Shown: positions 35,069 to 48,187 of the stretch, piece after piece
Layout of the letters: every line of letters begins with the position of its first letter
How positions within the stretch are numbered: the stretch's first letter is position 1
Origin: Herbaspirillum robiniae
GTDB lineage: Bacteria; Pseudomonadota; Gammaproteobacteria; Burkholderiales; Burkholderiaceae_D
DNA length: 64,000 bases
Direction: 5' to 3'
Assembly (NCBI RefSeq): GCF_002213415.1
Contig: NZ_NJGU01000004.1
Span: forward strand, 248,001-312,000
Notes under the pieces: model-generated
What the model was told of the DNA's origin: nothing
The model's database searches: none
Seen by the model: the letters and a program-made list of their open reading frames with translations, nothing else
Position numbers and translations under genes: made by a program

Positions 35069-35875
35069 ATGTGGGTCGATACGCACTGTCATCTCGACGC
35101 CGGGGAATTCGGCGGCAACTCCGCCTGCGTCGCCGATGACGCGGCGCGGGCAGGCGTGCGCGCGATCGTGATCCCGGCCATTGCCCGGGTGAACTTCGGC
35201 GCCGTGGCGCAGCTGGCGCGCGAGGTCGGCAACGGCGTCTATGCCCTGGGCATCCATCCGCTGTACGTGCCGACGGCCAGGGAGTCCGATCTTCAGGCGC
35301 TGCGCAGCGCCATCGAGGCGGCGCTGGACGATCCGCTGTTCGTCGGCATCGGCGAGATCGGGCTCGATTTCTTCGTGCCGGCGCTCAAGGAGGCGCCGCT
35401 GCGCGAGAAGCAGGAGTTCTTCTTCGCCGAGCAGCTGAAGCTGGCGCGCGACTTCAATCTGCCGGTGCTGCTGCACGTGCGCCGCTCCCAGGACATCATC
35501 CTCAAGCACCTGCGCCGCATCCGCGTGCCGGGCGGCATCGCCCACGCCTTCAACGGCAGTTTCCAGCAGGCGCAGACCTTCGTCGAACTGGGCCTGCACC
35601 TGGGCTTCGGCGGCGCCATGACGTTTGCGCGTTCGCTGCAGATCCGCCGCCTGGCGGCCGAGCTGCCGCTGTCGTCCATCGTGCTGGAGACCGACGCGCC
35701 CGACATCTCGCCGGCCTGGCGCCATCCCGAGGCCAACACGCCCGACCAGATCCCGCGCATCGGCGAGGTGCTGGCCGAGCTGCGCGGCATGCCGCTCCAT
35801 GAGGTCGCAGCTGTCACTTCCGCCAATGCCCTGGCCGCCTTGCCGCGGCTGGCCACTTCCGGATTGAGCCTCTGA
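35069..35875 (+). CDS. TatD-family metal-dependent hydrolase/DNase
   Basis: 268-residue TIM-barrel hydrolase. The first metal motif is MWVDTHCHLD (HxH), then GIGEIGLDFFVP provides the glutamate, LPVLLHVRRSQDII the third histidine, GGIAHAFNGSFQQAQTF the fourth and LETDAPDISPAWR the aspartate; all are intact. Family members are 3'-5' DNases or D-aminoacyl-tRNA-deacylase-like enzymes. Its stop overlaps the comEC start by one base (TGATG), so it is translationally coupled to the DNA-uptake channel gene. A role in handling incoming or damaged DNA is an inference. Confidence 0.92.
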   Translation: MWVDTHCHLDAGEFGGNSACVADDAARAGVRAIVIPAIARVNFGAVAQLAREVGNGVYALGIHPLYVPTARESDLQALRSAIEAALDDPLFVGIGEIGLDFFVPALKEAPLREKQEFFFAEQLKLARDFNLPVLLHVRRSQDIILKHLRRIRVPGGIAHAFNGSFQQAQTFVELGLHLGFGGAMTFARSLQIRRLAAELPLSSIVLETDAPDISPAWRHPEANTPDQIPRIGEVLAELRGMPLHEVAAVTSANALAALPRLATSGLSL

Positions 35876-38361
35876 TGCGCAGTCTGATCATCGGTTTTGC
35901 CATCGGCGTGGGATTGCTGCAGATGCAGCCGCAGTTGCCCGGCATCGAATGGTATGCGGCCGGGCTGACGCTGGCGGCGCTGCTGGGCTTCACCGCCTGG
36001 AAATTCTGGCAACCCTTCCTGCGCGTGCCCTTGCTGCTGACCTGCGGCGCCTGGCTGGGCTTTCTGTGGGCGGGCGCTTTCGCCTTGTACTACCTGGACC
36101 AGGAACTGCCGGCCGCATGGGAGGGCAGGGACATCACGGTGATCGGCACGGTCGCCGACCTGCCGGACCGCAACGAGAACGGCGTGCGCTTCCGCTTCGA
36201 CGTCGACCACGTGGAGCTGCAGGGCGCGGTCAAGCCGCCGGTGCCGCCCCGCCTGGCGCTGGCCTGGTACGGCAACCGCCGCTTCCAGGCGCCGGTCGAG
36301 GATGGCGAGCAGGCCGCGCCGGCGCGCATCCTGGTGCCCGACGTCAGTCCCGGTTCGCGCTGGAAGCTCACGGTGCGGCTGAAGCGTCCGCACGGCAACG
36401 CCAATCCCGACGGTTTCGACTACGAGGTCTGGCTGCTGCAGGATGACGTGCGCGCCACCGGTTACGTGGTCGGTGCTGCCGCCCCGGTGCGGGCGCCGGA
36501 AAGCGCGACCAACCGGCGCCTGGAGGAATTCGTCTGGACACCCTCCAACGCCGTCGAGTACGGTCGCGGCTGGCTGCGCGACCGCATCTTCGCGGCGTTG
36601 CCGGGAGAACCCTATGCGGCGGTGATTGCGGCCCTGGTCATGGGCGACCAGCGCGGCATCACCCAGGCCGACTGGAGCATTTTCAACCGCACCGGCGTGG
36701 GCCACCTGGTGGCGATCTCCGGCCTGCACATCACCATGCTGGCCGCGCTGTTCGGCGGGCTGGCCAGCTGGCTGTGGCGGCGTTCCTTCTTCACCGGCGC
36801 GCAGCTGCCGCTGTTGCTGCCGGCGCAAAAGGTGGCGGTGCTGGCCGGCATGCTGACGGCGGTCCTGTACGTGCTGCTGGCGGGATTCGGCGTGCCGGCG
36901 CAGCGTACCCTGTACATGCTGGTCGTGGTCGGCATCGCCTTCTGGCGCGGCCGCATCCTGCGCGTGTCGGTTGTGCTGTGCCTGGCGCTGGGGCTGGTGC
37001 TGCTGCTGGACCCGTGGTCGCTGCTGTGGCCGGGGTTCTGGCTGTCCTTCGGCGCGGTGGCGCTGCTGCTGTACGGCACGGTCGGGCGCATGCAGCCGCG
37101 CCATTCGATGGCGGCCGCCGCCAGCCGGCAGTGGTGGCAGAAGCTGTGGGTGGCGATCAAGGAGGGCGCGCGGGCGCAGTACATCGTCACGCTGGGCCTG
37201 GTGCCGCTGACGATGCTGCTGTTCGGCCAGTATTCGCTGGTCAGCCCGATCGCCAACGCAATCGCCATTCCGCTGGTAGGCCTGGTGATCACGCCGCTGG
37301 CGCTGCTGGGCAGCCTGATGCCGGCCCTGGTGGCGCAGTACTTCCTGCAGTTGCCGCACCAGCTGCTGGCCTGGCTGGCGGATTTCCTGCAATGGCTCAA
37401 TGCCATGCCGTTCGCCGTATGGGAAACGCCGCTGCCGAGCTGGTGGATGTTCATGCTGGCCCTGGGCGGCACCTTGCTGATGCTGGCGCCGCGCGGCTGG
37501 CCGGCGCGCTGGCTGGGCCTCTTCGGCTGGCTGCCGCTGATCCTCAACGCGCCGACGGCGCCGGTGGACGGCAGCATGCGGGTGACCGCGTTCGACATTG
37601 GCCAAGGCATGGCCGTGCTGGTGGAAACGCCGACCCATCGGCTGCTGTACGACACCGGCCCGTATTACACGCCGGAGTCCGACGGCGCCACCCGCGTGAT
37701 CCTGCCTTACCTGCGCTCGCGCGGCATCGACCGGCTGGACCGGGTGGTGATCTCGCACAGCGACAACGACCATTCCGGCGGCGCGTTGTCGATCTTCAAG
37801 GGGATACAGGTCGACAGCCTGTATTCCTCGCTGGCCGACGGCAGCCCGATCCTGAAGGCCGCGCCGGCGCACCGGCGTTGCGCGGCGGGCCAGTCGTGGA
37901 ACTGGGACGGCATCGGCTTCACCATGCTGCACCCGACGCCGGACAGCTACAACAGCGACAAATGGAAACCCAATGCACGCAGCTGCGTGCTGAAGGTGCA
38001 GATCGGCCGCCAGTCCATCCTGCTGGCCGGCGACATCGAGGCGGTGCAGGAGGACGAGCTGCTGCACGGCGCGATGGCCGAGCAACTGCCCTCGACCGTG
38101 CTGCTGGCGCCGCATCACGGCAGCGGCACTTCCTCGACCGAGCCCTTCCTGCGGGCGGTGCATCCGGAGCTGGGGGTGTTCCAGGTCGGCTACCGCAACC
38201 GTTTCAACCATCCCAAGGCGGAGGTCTACGAGCGCTATCAGCGGCTGGGAATCCGCCGCCTGCGCACCGACGAATCCGGGGCGATCATCATGAACCTGGG
38301 CGACCAGCTGGAAGTGGCGCAATACCGCCACGCGCATCCGCGCTACTGGTACGGGCACTGA
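35875..38361 (+). CDS. comEC: ComEC/Rec2 DNA-uptake channel
   Basis: 828-residue inner-membrane channel for single-stranded DNA entry in natural transformation. The N-terminal membrane segment and soluble OB-like region (DUF4131, about 25-220) precede the competence domain with multiple helices (about 225-560, with NRTGVGHLVAISGLHITMLAALFG). The C-terminal metallo-beta-lactamase-like domain (about 560-800) has TAFDIGQGMAVLVETP, VVISHSDNDHSGGALSIF and LLAPHHGSGTSSTE. The SDNDHSGG motif keeps the family residues, so nuclease activity is possible. ComEA, ComF and pilus genes are not visible here. Confidence 0.95.
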   Translation: MRSLIIGFAIGVGLLQMQPQLPGIEWYAAGLTLAALLGFTAWKFWQPFLRVPLLLTCGAWLGFLWAGAFALYYLDQELPAAWEGRDITVIGTVADLPDRNENGVRFRFDVDHVELQGAVKPPVPPRLALAWYGNRRFQAPVEDGEQAAPARILVPDVSPGSRWKLTVRLKRPHGNANPDGFDYEVWLLQDDVRATGYVVGAAAPVRAPESATNRRLEEFVWTPSNAVEYGRGWLRDRIFAALPGEPYAAVIAALVMGDQRGITQADWSIFNRTGVGHLVAISGLHITMLAALFGGLASWLWRRSFFTGAQLPLLLPAQKVAVLAGMLTAVLYVLLAGFGVPAQRTLYMLVVVGIAFWRGRILRVSVVLCLALGLVLLLDPWSLLWPGFWLSFGAVALLLYGTVGRMQPRHSMAAAASRQWWQKLWVAIKEGARAQYIVTLGLVPLTMLLFGQYSLVSPIANAIAIPLVGLVITPLALLGSLMPALVAQYFLQLPHQLLAWLADFLQWLNAMPFAVWETPLPSWWMFMLALGGTLLMLAPRGWPARWLGLFGWLPLILNAPTAPVDGSMRVTAFDIGQGMAVLVETPTHRLLYDTGPYYTPESDGATRVILPYLRSRGIDRLDRVVISHSDNDHSGGALSIFKGIQVDSLYSSLADGSPILKAAPAHRRCAAGQSWNWDGIGFTMLHPTPDSYNSDKWKPNARSCVLKVQIGRQSILLAGDIEAVQEDELLHGAMAEQLPSTVLLAPHHGSGTSSTEPFLRAVHPELGVFQVGYRNRFNHPKAEVYERYQRLGIRRLRTDESGAIIMNLGDQLEVAQYRHAHPRYWYGH

Positions 38362-38503
38362 GGATGCGGAGGCTGAGGGCGGCGGGGGCATCCCGGCCGT
38401 CCTCGCCTTTTTCGCCCGCATTTCGCGATCCGGGAAAATAGCACGCTCGGGGCGCGCGGCATTTTGCTATCCTGCCGCCACAGCCTTTCCCAGCGTGTTT
38501 TCC

Positions 38504-39319
38504 ATGAGTTTGCCCATCCTCCATTTCGCCCATGCCAACAGCTACCCGGCGGGTACCTACGGCATGTTCTTTGAACAACTGCGCCGCCACTACGACGTGC
38601 GGGCGCTGGCCATGCATGCGCACAACCCGCGCTATCCGGTCGACGACGGCTGGCGCAAGCTGACCCGCGAACTGGTCGAGGAGCTGGAAAAGAGCTATCG
38701 CGAGCCGGTGATCCTGGTCGGCCACTCCATGGGCGGCATCCTGTCGCTGATGGCCGCGCGCAAGCGCCCGGACCTGGCGCGCTGCGTGGTGCTGCTGGAT
38801 TCGCCGGTGGTGGCCGGCTGGCGCGCCCAGTTGTTGCGGGCGGCCAAATTCCTTCGCTATGAGAGCAAGCGCTCGCCGGCCATGGCCTCGGTCAAGCGGC
38901 GCAACGCCTGGCCCGACATGGAGGCGGCCTATCAGCATTACGCCGCCAAGGCGATGTTCGCCGCCTGGCCGCAGCGGGTGCTGCGCGACTATGTCGAACA
39001 CGGCATCGAGCCGCACGAAGAGGGCGGCGTGCGCCTGCGCTTCACCCGTGAAGCCGAAACCGCGGTCTACCGCACCATCCCGCACCATCTCGGGTGTCTT
39101 ACCCGGCGGCCTTACCCGGTGCCCATCGGCTTCGTCGGCGGGACCGATTCGGTGGAATGCCGCCTGGCCGGGCTGGACGCCACCCGGCGCCTGGTGGGCA
39201 CGCATTTTCGCCAGATTCCGGGCGGCCATCTGTTCCCGATGGAGTCGCCGGCGGCGGCCGCCGAGGCCGCCCACCAGATGATCGCGGAGTTGCTCAAAAG
39301 GGACGCGCGGCAGAACTAA
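38504..39319 (+). CDS. Alpha/beta hydrolase
   Basis: 271 residues. LHFAHANSYPAGTYGMFFEQL replaces the common HG oxyanion start, the nucleophile elbow is ILVGHSMGGILSLMAA, the acid is probably in FVGGTDSVECR and the histidine in IPGGHLFPMESP. Close family members are annotated as alpha/beta hydrolases or serine esterases of unknown substrate in Burkholderiales. No signal peptide. The ATG at 38504 was chosen over a GTG nine bases upstream. The gap to pyrG contains a TATAAT-like hexamer that belongs to pyrG. Confidence 0.88.
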   Translation: MSLPILHFAHANSYPAGTYGMFFEQLRRHYDVRALAMHAHNPRYPVDDGWRKLTRELVEELEKSYREPVILVGHSMGGILSLMAARKRPDLARCVVLLDSPVVAGWRAQLLRAAKFLRYESKRSPAMASVKRRNAWPDMEAAYQHYAAKAMFAAWPQRVLRDYVEHGIEPHEEGGVRLRFTREAETAVYRTIPHHLGCLTRRPYPVPIGFVGGTDSVECRLAGLDATRRLVGTHFRQIPGGHLFPMESPAAAAEAAHQMIAELLKRDARQN

Positions 39320-39447
39320 GCCCGCCGCGCCCGGTCAAGACGGGGAGCCCCAAGCAGCCCCGGGCGCGCGGTGTTTTCCTTGTGCAAGTTTCGTCGCGGC
39401 GAGACACTTATCCGATGCGGGGATTAAAAATACGAGCGCTTTTGGGG

Positions 39448-41998
<2,551 letters not shown>

Positions 41999-42006
41999 TC
42001 GCACCT

Positions 42007-42034
42007 GAAACGGCTGCCGCCCGGCGGCCGTTTC
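42007..42034 (+). terminator. Stem-loop after kdsA
   Basis: 12-bp stem GAAACGGCTGCC/GGCGGCCGTTTC with a single G-T pair and a four-base loop. No T-tract follows, so termination may be partial and eno may be read through. Confidence 0.5.
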
Positions 42035-42100
42035 GTCATGGGAAGGGCCAAAAGCCCGTCCGCCGCCGGACCTGGGTTGCCGGTCCCCCAAGGCCCATGA

Positions 42101-43420
<1,320 letters not shown>

Positions 43421-43479
43421 AAGCATGGCGGCGCCTTGCCCGGATCCCGGGCGATGCGCCGCGCTGAGAGCTCCCGGCT

Positions 43480-43884
43480 ATGCGCCTGATCATTCTTTGC
43501 CTGTCCCTGTTGCTGGTGCTGATCCAGTATCCGCTTTGGCTGGGCAAAGGTGGCTGGTTCAAGGTCTGGGAGCTTGATCGCCAGGTCCAGCAGGCGCGCA
43601 AGAAGAACGATGAGCTCAAGGAGCGCAACGACAAGCTGGCCTCCGAAGTCGACGACCTGAAGCAGTCCAAGGGCGCGGTCGAGGAGCGTGCGCGTTTCGA
43701 GCTGGGCATGATCAAGCAGAACGAAGTCTTCATCCAGGTGCTCGACGGCGCCTCGGGCAAGCCGTTCGCTTCGCCCAATCCGAATCCCTACATGCCTGGT
43801 TCCGGCCAGCCCAACAGCGTCTCGGTGCCTGCTGTGGCGCCGCCTTCGGCTGCTGCCGGCGAGGCGCCCAAAACCGGCCGCTAG
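43480..43884 (+). CDS. ftsB: Cell division protein FtsB
   Basis: 134 residues. A single N-terminal membrane helix (about 1-20, [19 protein letters not shown]) is followed by a periplasmic coiled coil (about 32-72: [32 protein letters not shown]) and the conserved [23 protein letters not shown]. The tail, from about residue 90, is proline/serine-rich and longer than in enteric FtsB. It forms the FtsQLB complex of the divisome. It follows eno by 60 bp, the standard location in proteobacteria. Confidence 0.93.
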   Translation: MRLIILCLSLLLVLIQYPLWLGKGGWFKVWELDRQVQQARKKNDELKERNDKLASEVDDLKQSKGAVEERARFELGMIKQNEVFIQVLDGASGKPFASPNPNPYMPGSGQPNSVSVPAVAPPSAAAGEAPKTGR

Positions 43885-43966
43885 GCGATACTGCGACGGC
43901 ATGGCCGGCATGCGCCGGATATGCTGTCCTGTCCTTTTTTCAATTCCTTTCCAGTTTCCGAGCCGA

Positions 43967-44584
43967 ATGTCCATCGATACGCCGCTGTCGCTGTTCGGCC
44001 TCTCCACCACGCCGCTGGAGCTGCTGTCCTTCCTGCTGTCGGTGCTGACGGTCTGGCTGAACATCCGCCAGAACCATTGGGCCTGGCTGTTTTCCATCCT
44101 CGCCTCGCTGCTGTATGCCGCCGTGTTCGCCGATGCGCGCCTGTATGGCGACGCCGGCCTGCAGTTCGTGTTCGTGGCGGTGTCGGTATGGGGCTGGTAC
44201 CAGTGGCTGCGCGGCGGCGACCAGCATCGCCCGCTGCAGGTGTCGCGCCTGGCGCGCTCCGGCTGGCTGGTGATGGCCGTGGCCTGGGCGGCGGGTTTCT
44301 TCGTGCTGTCGTGGTTCCTGCATCGCTATACCGACACCGACGTGCCGCATATGGATGGCTTCCTTACCGCGGGCAGCCTGGTGGGGCAGTTCCTGCTCTC
44401 GCGCAAGAAGATCGAAAACTGGCTGGTGTGGATCGCGGTGGATGTGCTCTACGTCGGCCTGTACCTGTACAAGCACCTGACGCTGACCGCCATGCTGTAC
44501 GCGCTCTTCGTGGTGATGGCCGCGGCCGGCTGGCGCAGCTGGCGGCGCTCGCAAAGCCAGGGCCGGGACGCGGTTCCGGCCTGA
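43967..44584 (+). CDS. pnuC: Nicotinamide mononucleotide/riboside transporter PnuC
   Basis: 205-residue membrane protein with about seven hydrophobic segments. The signature PnuC features are an early LELLSFLLSVLTVWLNIRQNHWAWLFSILASLLY, the central AGLQFVFVAVSVWGWYQWLRGG, and late VDVLYVGLYLYKHLTLTAMLYALFVVMAAAGWRSWRR. It imports nicotinamide riboside or a related vitamin by facilitated diffusion. The ATG at 43967 begins the conserved sequence; upstream in-frame codons are not supported. No NadR partner is nearby, and no NAD-related riboswitch was recognised. Confidence 0.92.
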   Translation: MSIDTPLSLFGLSTTPLELLSFLLSVLTVWLNIRQNHWAWLFSILASLLYAAVFADARLYGDAGLQFVFVAVSVWGWYQWLRGGDQHRPLQVSRLARSGWLVMAVAWAAGFFVLSWFLHRYTDTDVPHMDGFLTAGSLVGQFLLSRKKIENWLVWIAVDVLYVGLYLYKHLTLTAMLYALFVVMAAAGWRSWRRSQSQGRDAVPA

Positions 44585-44666
44585 CCCAGGGCTGATCCGG
44601 CTCGCCTGCAGCGGACAGGGCGAAAGGCGGAACAGGGATGGCAGCGGGAGAGGGCGAAGATGCCCC

Positions 44667-46268
44667 TCAGGCTGCCGGCAGGGCGTCCGGCGCCGGCGGG
44701 TCGGCGAACACGATGCGGTTCTTGCCGGCGTTCTTGGCCCGGTACAACGCCACGTCGGCGCGCTTGAGCAGCTCGGCCTGGCTCTCGCCCTTGTAATGCA
44801 CGGCCACGCCGGCGCTGAAGGTGATCAGCAGGCGCTGGCTCTCATGCATGAAGATGCGCTTGGTCAGCTCGCGCTGCACGCGGGTGATGATCTGCACGGC
44901 GTCTTCCGGATTGGTTTCCGGCATCAGCACCAGGAACTCTTCGCCGCCAAAGCGCGCGATCACATCCAGCTTGCGCAGCGTTTCCTTGATGACCTTGACC
45001 ATGTGGATCAGCACTTCGTCGCCGGTGGCGTGGCCATGGGTGTCGTTGATGCGCTTGAAGTCGTCCAGGTCGAGCAGGGCGATGCACAGCGGCGTCTCGC
45101 GGCGCTCGGCATTGGTGATCTCGCGGTCCAGCGACTCGTCCATGCCGCGCCGGTTCAGGCTGCCGGTGAGCTGGTCCTCGCGCACCAGCTCGCCCATCTG
45201 CACCAGCTGGTTTTCCAGCGCATGGATGCGGGCTTCGGCCTTTTCCACTTCCTGGCGCGCGCCTTCCATGGCGTCGCGCGAGCGGGTCGCTTCTTCCTGC
45301 GCGGTCTGGGTTTCGCGCATGATCTCGTTCAAGACCGAGTTCAGGTCGGCGATGTTGCCGGCCTGGCTGATCTGCTGCGAGAAGCCGCTGATGGTCTTCT
45401 GGTAGTTGTCGGTGGTGGAGACCATCGCCGACAGGCGGTCGACGAAGGTCAGCATCATGTTCTTGACCACCACCTTCTCTTCGGACAGGGTGTTCTTCAG
45501 CAGGCCCTGCTTGTAGATCACTTCCTTCAGGTTCTTGGTGGCATCGGCCAGCGAGGTCTGGCTGATCGGGCCGGTGATCAGGGTCTGCACCGTCTCGATC
45601 TGGCTCGACAGCCACGACCCCTGTTCCAGCAGGCCGTTGATGTTTTCCAGCAGCAGCTGGAACAGGCGCATCAGCAGTTCCTGCTGCTGCGCCATGTCGT
45701 CGGTCTTGAGTTCGATCTGGAAGCTGAGCTGCTTGATGCGGGCGATGACCTCGTTCATGGCCTGCTCGGAGAAGGCCATCTTGATGTCCTGGCCGTTCGA
45801 GCGGGATTCGTTGGCCAGCTCCGGCGCGTTCTCCAGCAGCGAGGGCAGGTTGAACACCAGCACCCGCGCCAGCACCTCGCGCAGCATCTTTTCCTTCTTG
45901 CTGTCGCGGATGAACTGGCGCTCCAGGTCGACCGGCACCAGTTCTCCGTGCGGCACGATGGGACGGCTCTGCCAGTTCAGCTCGGCGAACTCGGTGAGCT
46001 GGCGGTCGTATTCCATCCAGTCGCCGTTTTCCTGCGCGCGCACCAGGCGCGTGCCCAGCAGGCCGTTCTCGCCCGGCTGCTTGGCCAGCTTGGCGGCGAA
46101 CCCCGCCAGCACCGCTTCCGTGCTCAATGCGGGCAGCTCGTCGCCCTGGATTTCTTCGTAGGCGATGCGATAGGCCTCCGGGGTCGGGGCGATGCGGCGG
46201 GTGCCGAGGCGTTGAAAGGCCTCGCGAGCGATTTCGACGGGCGTGAGCGTGGACGATTTCTTGGACAT
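44667..46268 (-). CDS. Cytoplasmic diguanylate cyclase (GGDEF)
   Basis: About 533 residues with no membrane segment. A long helical N-terminal region (about 1-340) includes TPVEIAREAFQRLGTRRIAPTPEAYRIAYEEI, and a coiled-coil stretch (about 300-350) leads to the GGDEF domain. The active loop is FGGEEF and the RxxD inhibitory site is RKLD just upstream, so cyclic di-GMP synthesis with feedback is expected. The N-terminal domain is found in many betaproteobacterial GGDEF proteins as a sensory or dimerisation module with no assigned ligand. The ATG at 46268 is preferred over an in-frame TTG at 46280. Confidence 0.92.
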   Translation of the reverse strand: MSKKSSTLTPVEIAREAFQRLGTRRIAPTPEAYRIAYEEIQGDELPALSTEAVLAGFAAKLAKQPGENGLLGTRLVRAQENGDWMEYDRQLTEFAELNWQSRPIVPHGELVPVDLERQFIRDSKKEKMLREVLARVLVFNLPSLLENAPELANESRSNGQDIKMAFSEQAMNEVIARIKQLSFQIELKTDDMAQQQELLMRLFQLLLENINGLLEQGSWLSSQIETVQTLITGPISQTSLADATKNLKEVIYKQGLLKNTLSEEKVVVKNMMLTFVDRLSAMVSTTDNYQKTISGFSQQISQAGNIADLNSVLNEIMRETQTAQEEATRSRDAMEGARQEVEKAEARIHALENQLVQMGELVREDQLTGSLNRRGMDESLDREITNAERRETPLCIALLDLDDFKRINDTHGHATGDEVLIHMVKVIKETLRKLDVIARFGGEEFLVLMPETNPEDAVQIITRVQRELTKRIFMHESQRLLITFSAGVAVHYKGESQAELLKRADVALYRAKNAGKNRIVFADPPAPDALPAA

Positions 46269-46530
46269 GCCGGCTGACAATGTTGTTTGCTTCTTCGTAT
46301 CAAAGCGACACGGGGAGTTCTGTTTCTTGTAACGGCCGCAATGCGCGCCGCTTGAGTCATGCCGCTTTCCATCTCCTCCCCGGGTACGGCGCGGCCTGTT
46401 CGGGCCGCTCTCGGGCGACTCGAAAAATGTCGAATCATTTTACGTCAAGCGTTTTCGCCGTGAGTGCTTTTTAAAGCGGGAACAGAGAGGGAAAAGCCCG
46501 CAAACAGGGGCTTGGGAGAGAGTGTCTCTT

Positions 46531-47184
46531 TTATTCCACCAGGTCGTTCTTGAGCGCGTAGTGGGTGAGTTCGGCGTTGTGGCGCATCTTCATCTTGGCC
46601 AGCACGCGCGAGCGGTACATGCTGATGGTCTTGACCGACAGCAGCAGTTCGGCGGCGATGTCGCTGACGGTCTTGCCGGAGGCGATCATGACCATGGTCT
46701 GGTACTCGCGGTCGGACAGGGTTTCGTGCAGCGGCGTGTCGTGGTCGAAGCCGATCTGGTTGGCCAGTTCCTGCGCCAGAGAAGGGCTGATGTACTTGCG
46801 GCCGGCGGCCGCCTGGCGGATCGCGGCGAGCATTTCCGACGGCGCCACCTGCTTGTTCAGGAAGCCGGCCGCGCCGGCCTTGAGCGCGCGGATCGCGTAC
46901 TGGTCTTCGCGGTGGATGGACAGCACCAGCACCGGCAGCTTGGGCTGTTCCTTGCGGATCTGCTTGAGGATGTCGATGCCGTTGCGGTCGGGCAGGATGA
47001 TGTCCAGCAGCATCACGTCGCCGTTGCCCACGCGGGCCAGCTTGATCGCTTCCAGCGCGTTGGCGGCATTGCCGGCCACGACGATGTCCTTGGTGCCGGC
47101 GCAGATCTGGCGCAGGCCTTCACGCACGATGGCATGGTCGTCGGCGATCAGGACTTTGATGGCTGCGGTGGCTTTTTTGCTCAT
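46531..47184 (-). CDS. NarL/FixJ-type response regulator
   Basis: 217 residues. The receiver (about 8-125) has the acidic pair IADDHAIVREGL, the phospho-acceptor in GDVMLLDIILPDRNGIDIL and the conserved lysine in AAGFLNKQVAPSE. The LuxR-type HTH (about 150-215) reads LSDREYQTMVMIASGKTVSDIAAELLLSVKTISMYRSRVLAKM. The layout is that of GacA/UvrY-like or NarL-like regulators. It lies 55 bp downstream of a histidine kinase gene on the same strand and is almost certainly its partner. Its targets are unknown. Confidence 0.93.
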   Translation of the reverse strand: MSKKATAAIKVLIADDHAIVREGLRQICAGTKDIVVAGNAANALEAIKLARVGNGDVMLLDIILPDRNGIDILKQIRKEQPKLPVLVLSIHREDQYAIRALKAGAAGFLNKQVAPSEMLAAIRQAAAGRKYISPSLAQELANQIGFDHDTPLHETLSDREYQTMVMIASGKTVSDIAAELLLSVKTISMYRSRVLAKMKMRHNAELTHYALKNDLVE

Positions 47185-47239
47185 GGACGGGATGCGTCGA
47201 TCCTCTCTGTGTTGCGAGCCGGTATTCTATAGCGTTCGC

Positions 47240-47914
47240 TCAGCGAGCGACAGGCGCGACGACCGTGATCGTCGTGCCTTTTCCCTGTACGGTGTCGAGC
47301 TGCAGGGTTCCCTGCAGCGCCTGCGCGCGCCGCCGCATGTTGCCCAGGCCGCTGCCGTTGCGGGCCGCCGAGGCGAGGTCGAAGCCGCGCCCGTCGTCCT
47401 CGATGCGCAGCGTGAGCACGTCGCCCTGGCGTTCTACGGTGATGAGCGCATTCTCGGCATGCGCGTACTTGGCGACGTTGCTCAAGGCCTCCCGCACGAT
47501 GCGAAAGAGCGTGATCACTTCGAATTCGCCCAGCTCGTCCAGGCCGTCGCCGCAGCGCTGGCGGCAGACGATGCCGGTCTGGCGGGTGAACATGCGGCTT
47601 TGCCATTGCAGCGCTTCAGCCAGGCCGAATTCCACGATGGGCGGGCACAGGTCGTCGATGATCCCATGCATGGCGTCGCCGGCCTCGTCGATCAACTGCT
47701 CGGCATAGCGCGCCTGCTCCAGCGGCTGCTCCGGTCCTTGCGCGCGCGCCAGGCTTTCGCGCAGCAGGCCCAGCGCCATCTTGATGCCGGTCAGGTGGGC
47801 GCCGAGTTCGTCATGCAGGTCGCGGGCGATGCGCGCGCGTTCTTCTTCGCGGACTTTTTCGGCCAGGGGCAGGGCTTCCGGATGACGGTCGCCGGAGATG
47901 ATGTCATGAGGCAT
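47240..47914 (-). CDS. Soluble NarX-type histidine kinase (HisKA_3)
   Basis: About 224 residues if started at the ATG at 47914; an in-frame TTG at 48037 would add 41 residues without known features. The dimerisation and phosphoacceptor region is EERARIARDLHDELGAHLTGIK (histidine in DLHDELG), and the HATPase N-box is LFRIVREALSNVAKYAHAE with G-boxes in RIEDDGRGFDL and GSGLGNMRRRA. No sensor or membrane segment precedes the kinase core, so the signal must be cytoplasmic or delivered by another protein. It is first in an operon with the response regulator at 46531. Confidence 0.88.
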   Translation of the reverse strand: MPHDIISGDRHPEALPLAEKVREEERARIARDLHDELGAHLTGIKMALGLLRESLARAQGPEQPLEQARYAEQLIDEAGDAMHGIIDDLCPPIVEFGLAEALQWQSRMFTRQTGIVCRQRCGDGLDELGEFEVITLFRIVREALSNVAKYAHAENALITVERQGDVLTLRIEDDGRGFDLASAARNGSGLGNMRRRAQALQGTLQLDTVQGKGTTITVVAPVAR

Positions 47915-48094
47915 GTCGGGCGTGGCAGGCAATGGAAAGGGCCAATGATATCCGGCAAGCCGGGCCCGGTCATCAGGCAGGTGCAAAGAGCGCAAAGGGC
48001 GGGCCGGCGGCGCAGGCAGCGGAATTGCGCGGGACAATCGATTGCGGAATAGAAATTTTACGCAGAGGGCTTCCCTTCATCAGAATCTTGGTGC

Positions 48095-48100
48095 TATAAT
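48095..48100 (+). promoter_or_regulatory. -10 element of the tRNA-Arg gene
   Basis: Perfect TATAAT ending 10 bp before the tRNA 5' end, as expected for a stable-RNA promoter. A clear -35 was not identified. Confidence 0.6.
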
Positions 48101-48110
48101 TTCATTTTTC

Positions 48111-48187
48111 GCGGCTGTAGCTCAGCTGGATAGAGTACTTGGCTACGAACCAAGGGGTCGTGGGTTCGATTCCTGCCAGCCGCACCA
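48111..48187 (+). tRNA. tRNA-Arg (anticodon ACG)
   Basis: 77-nt tRNA with encoded CCA. The acceptor stem GCGGCTG pairs with CAGCCGC, the D-arm is TAGCTCAGCTGGATAGAGTA, the anticodon stem CTTGG/CCAAG encloses CTACGAA with anticodon ACG at 48145-48147, and the T-arm GTGGGTTCGATTCCTGC has the GGTTCGA loop. The A of the anticodon is expected to be deaminated to inosine, reading CGU, CGC and CGA. A hairpin terminator follows. Confidence 0.97.

Noticed and set aside
35293-38421. 1042-codon minus-strand ORF opposite tatD/comEC
   Set aside because: Arg/Gln/His-rich shadow typical of the antisense frame of GC-rich genes; comEC on the plus strand has clear domains.
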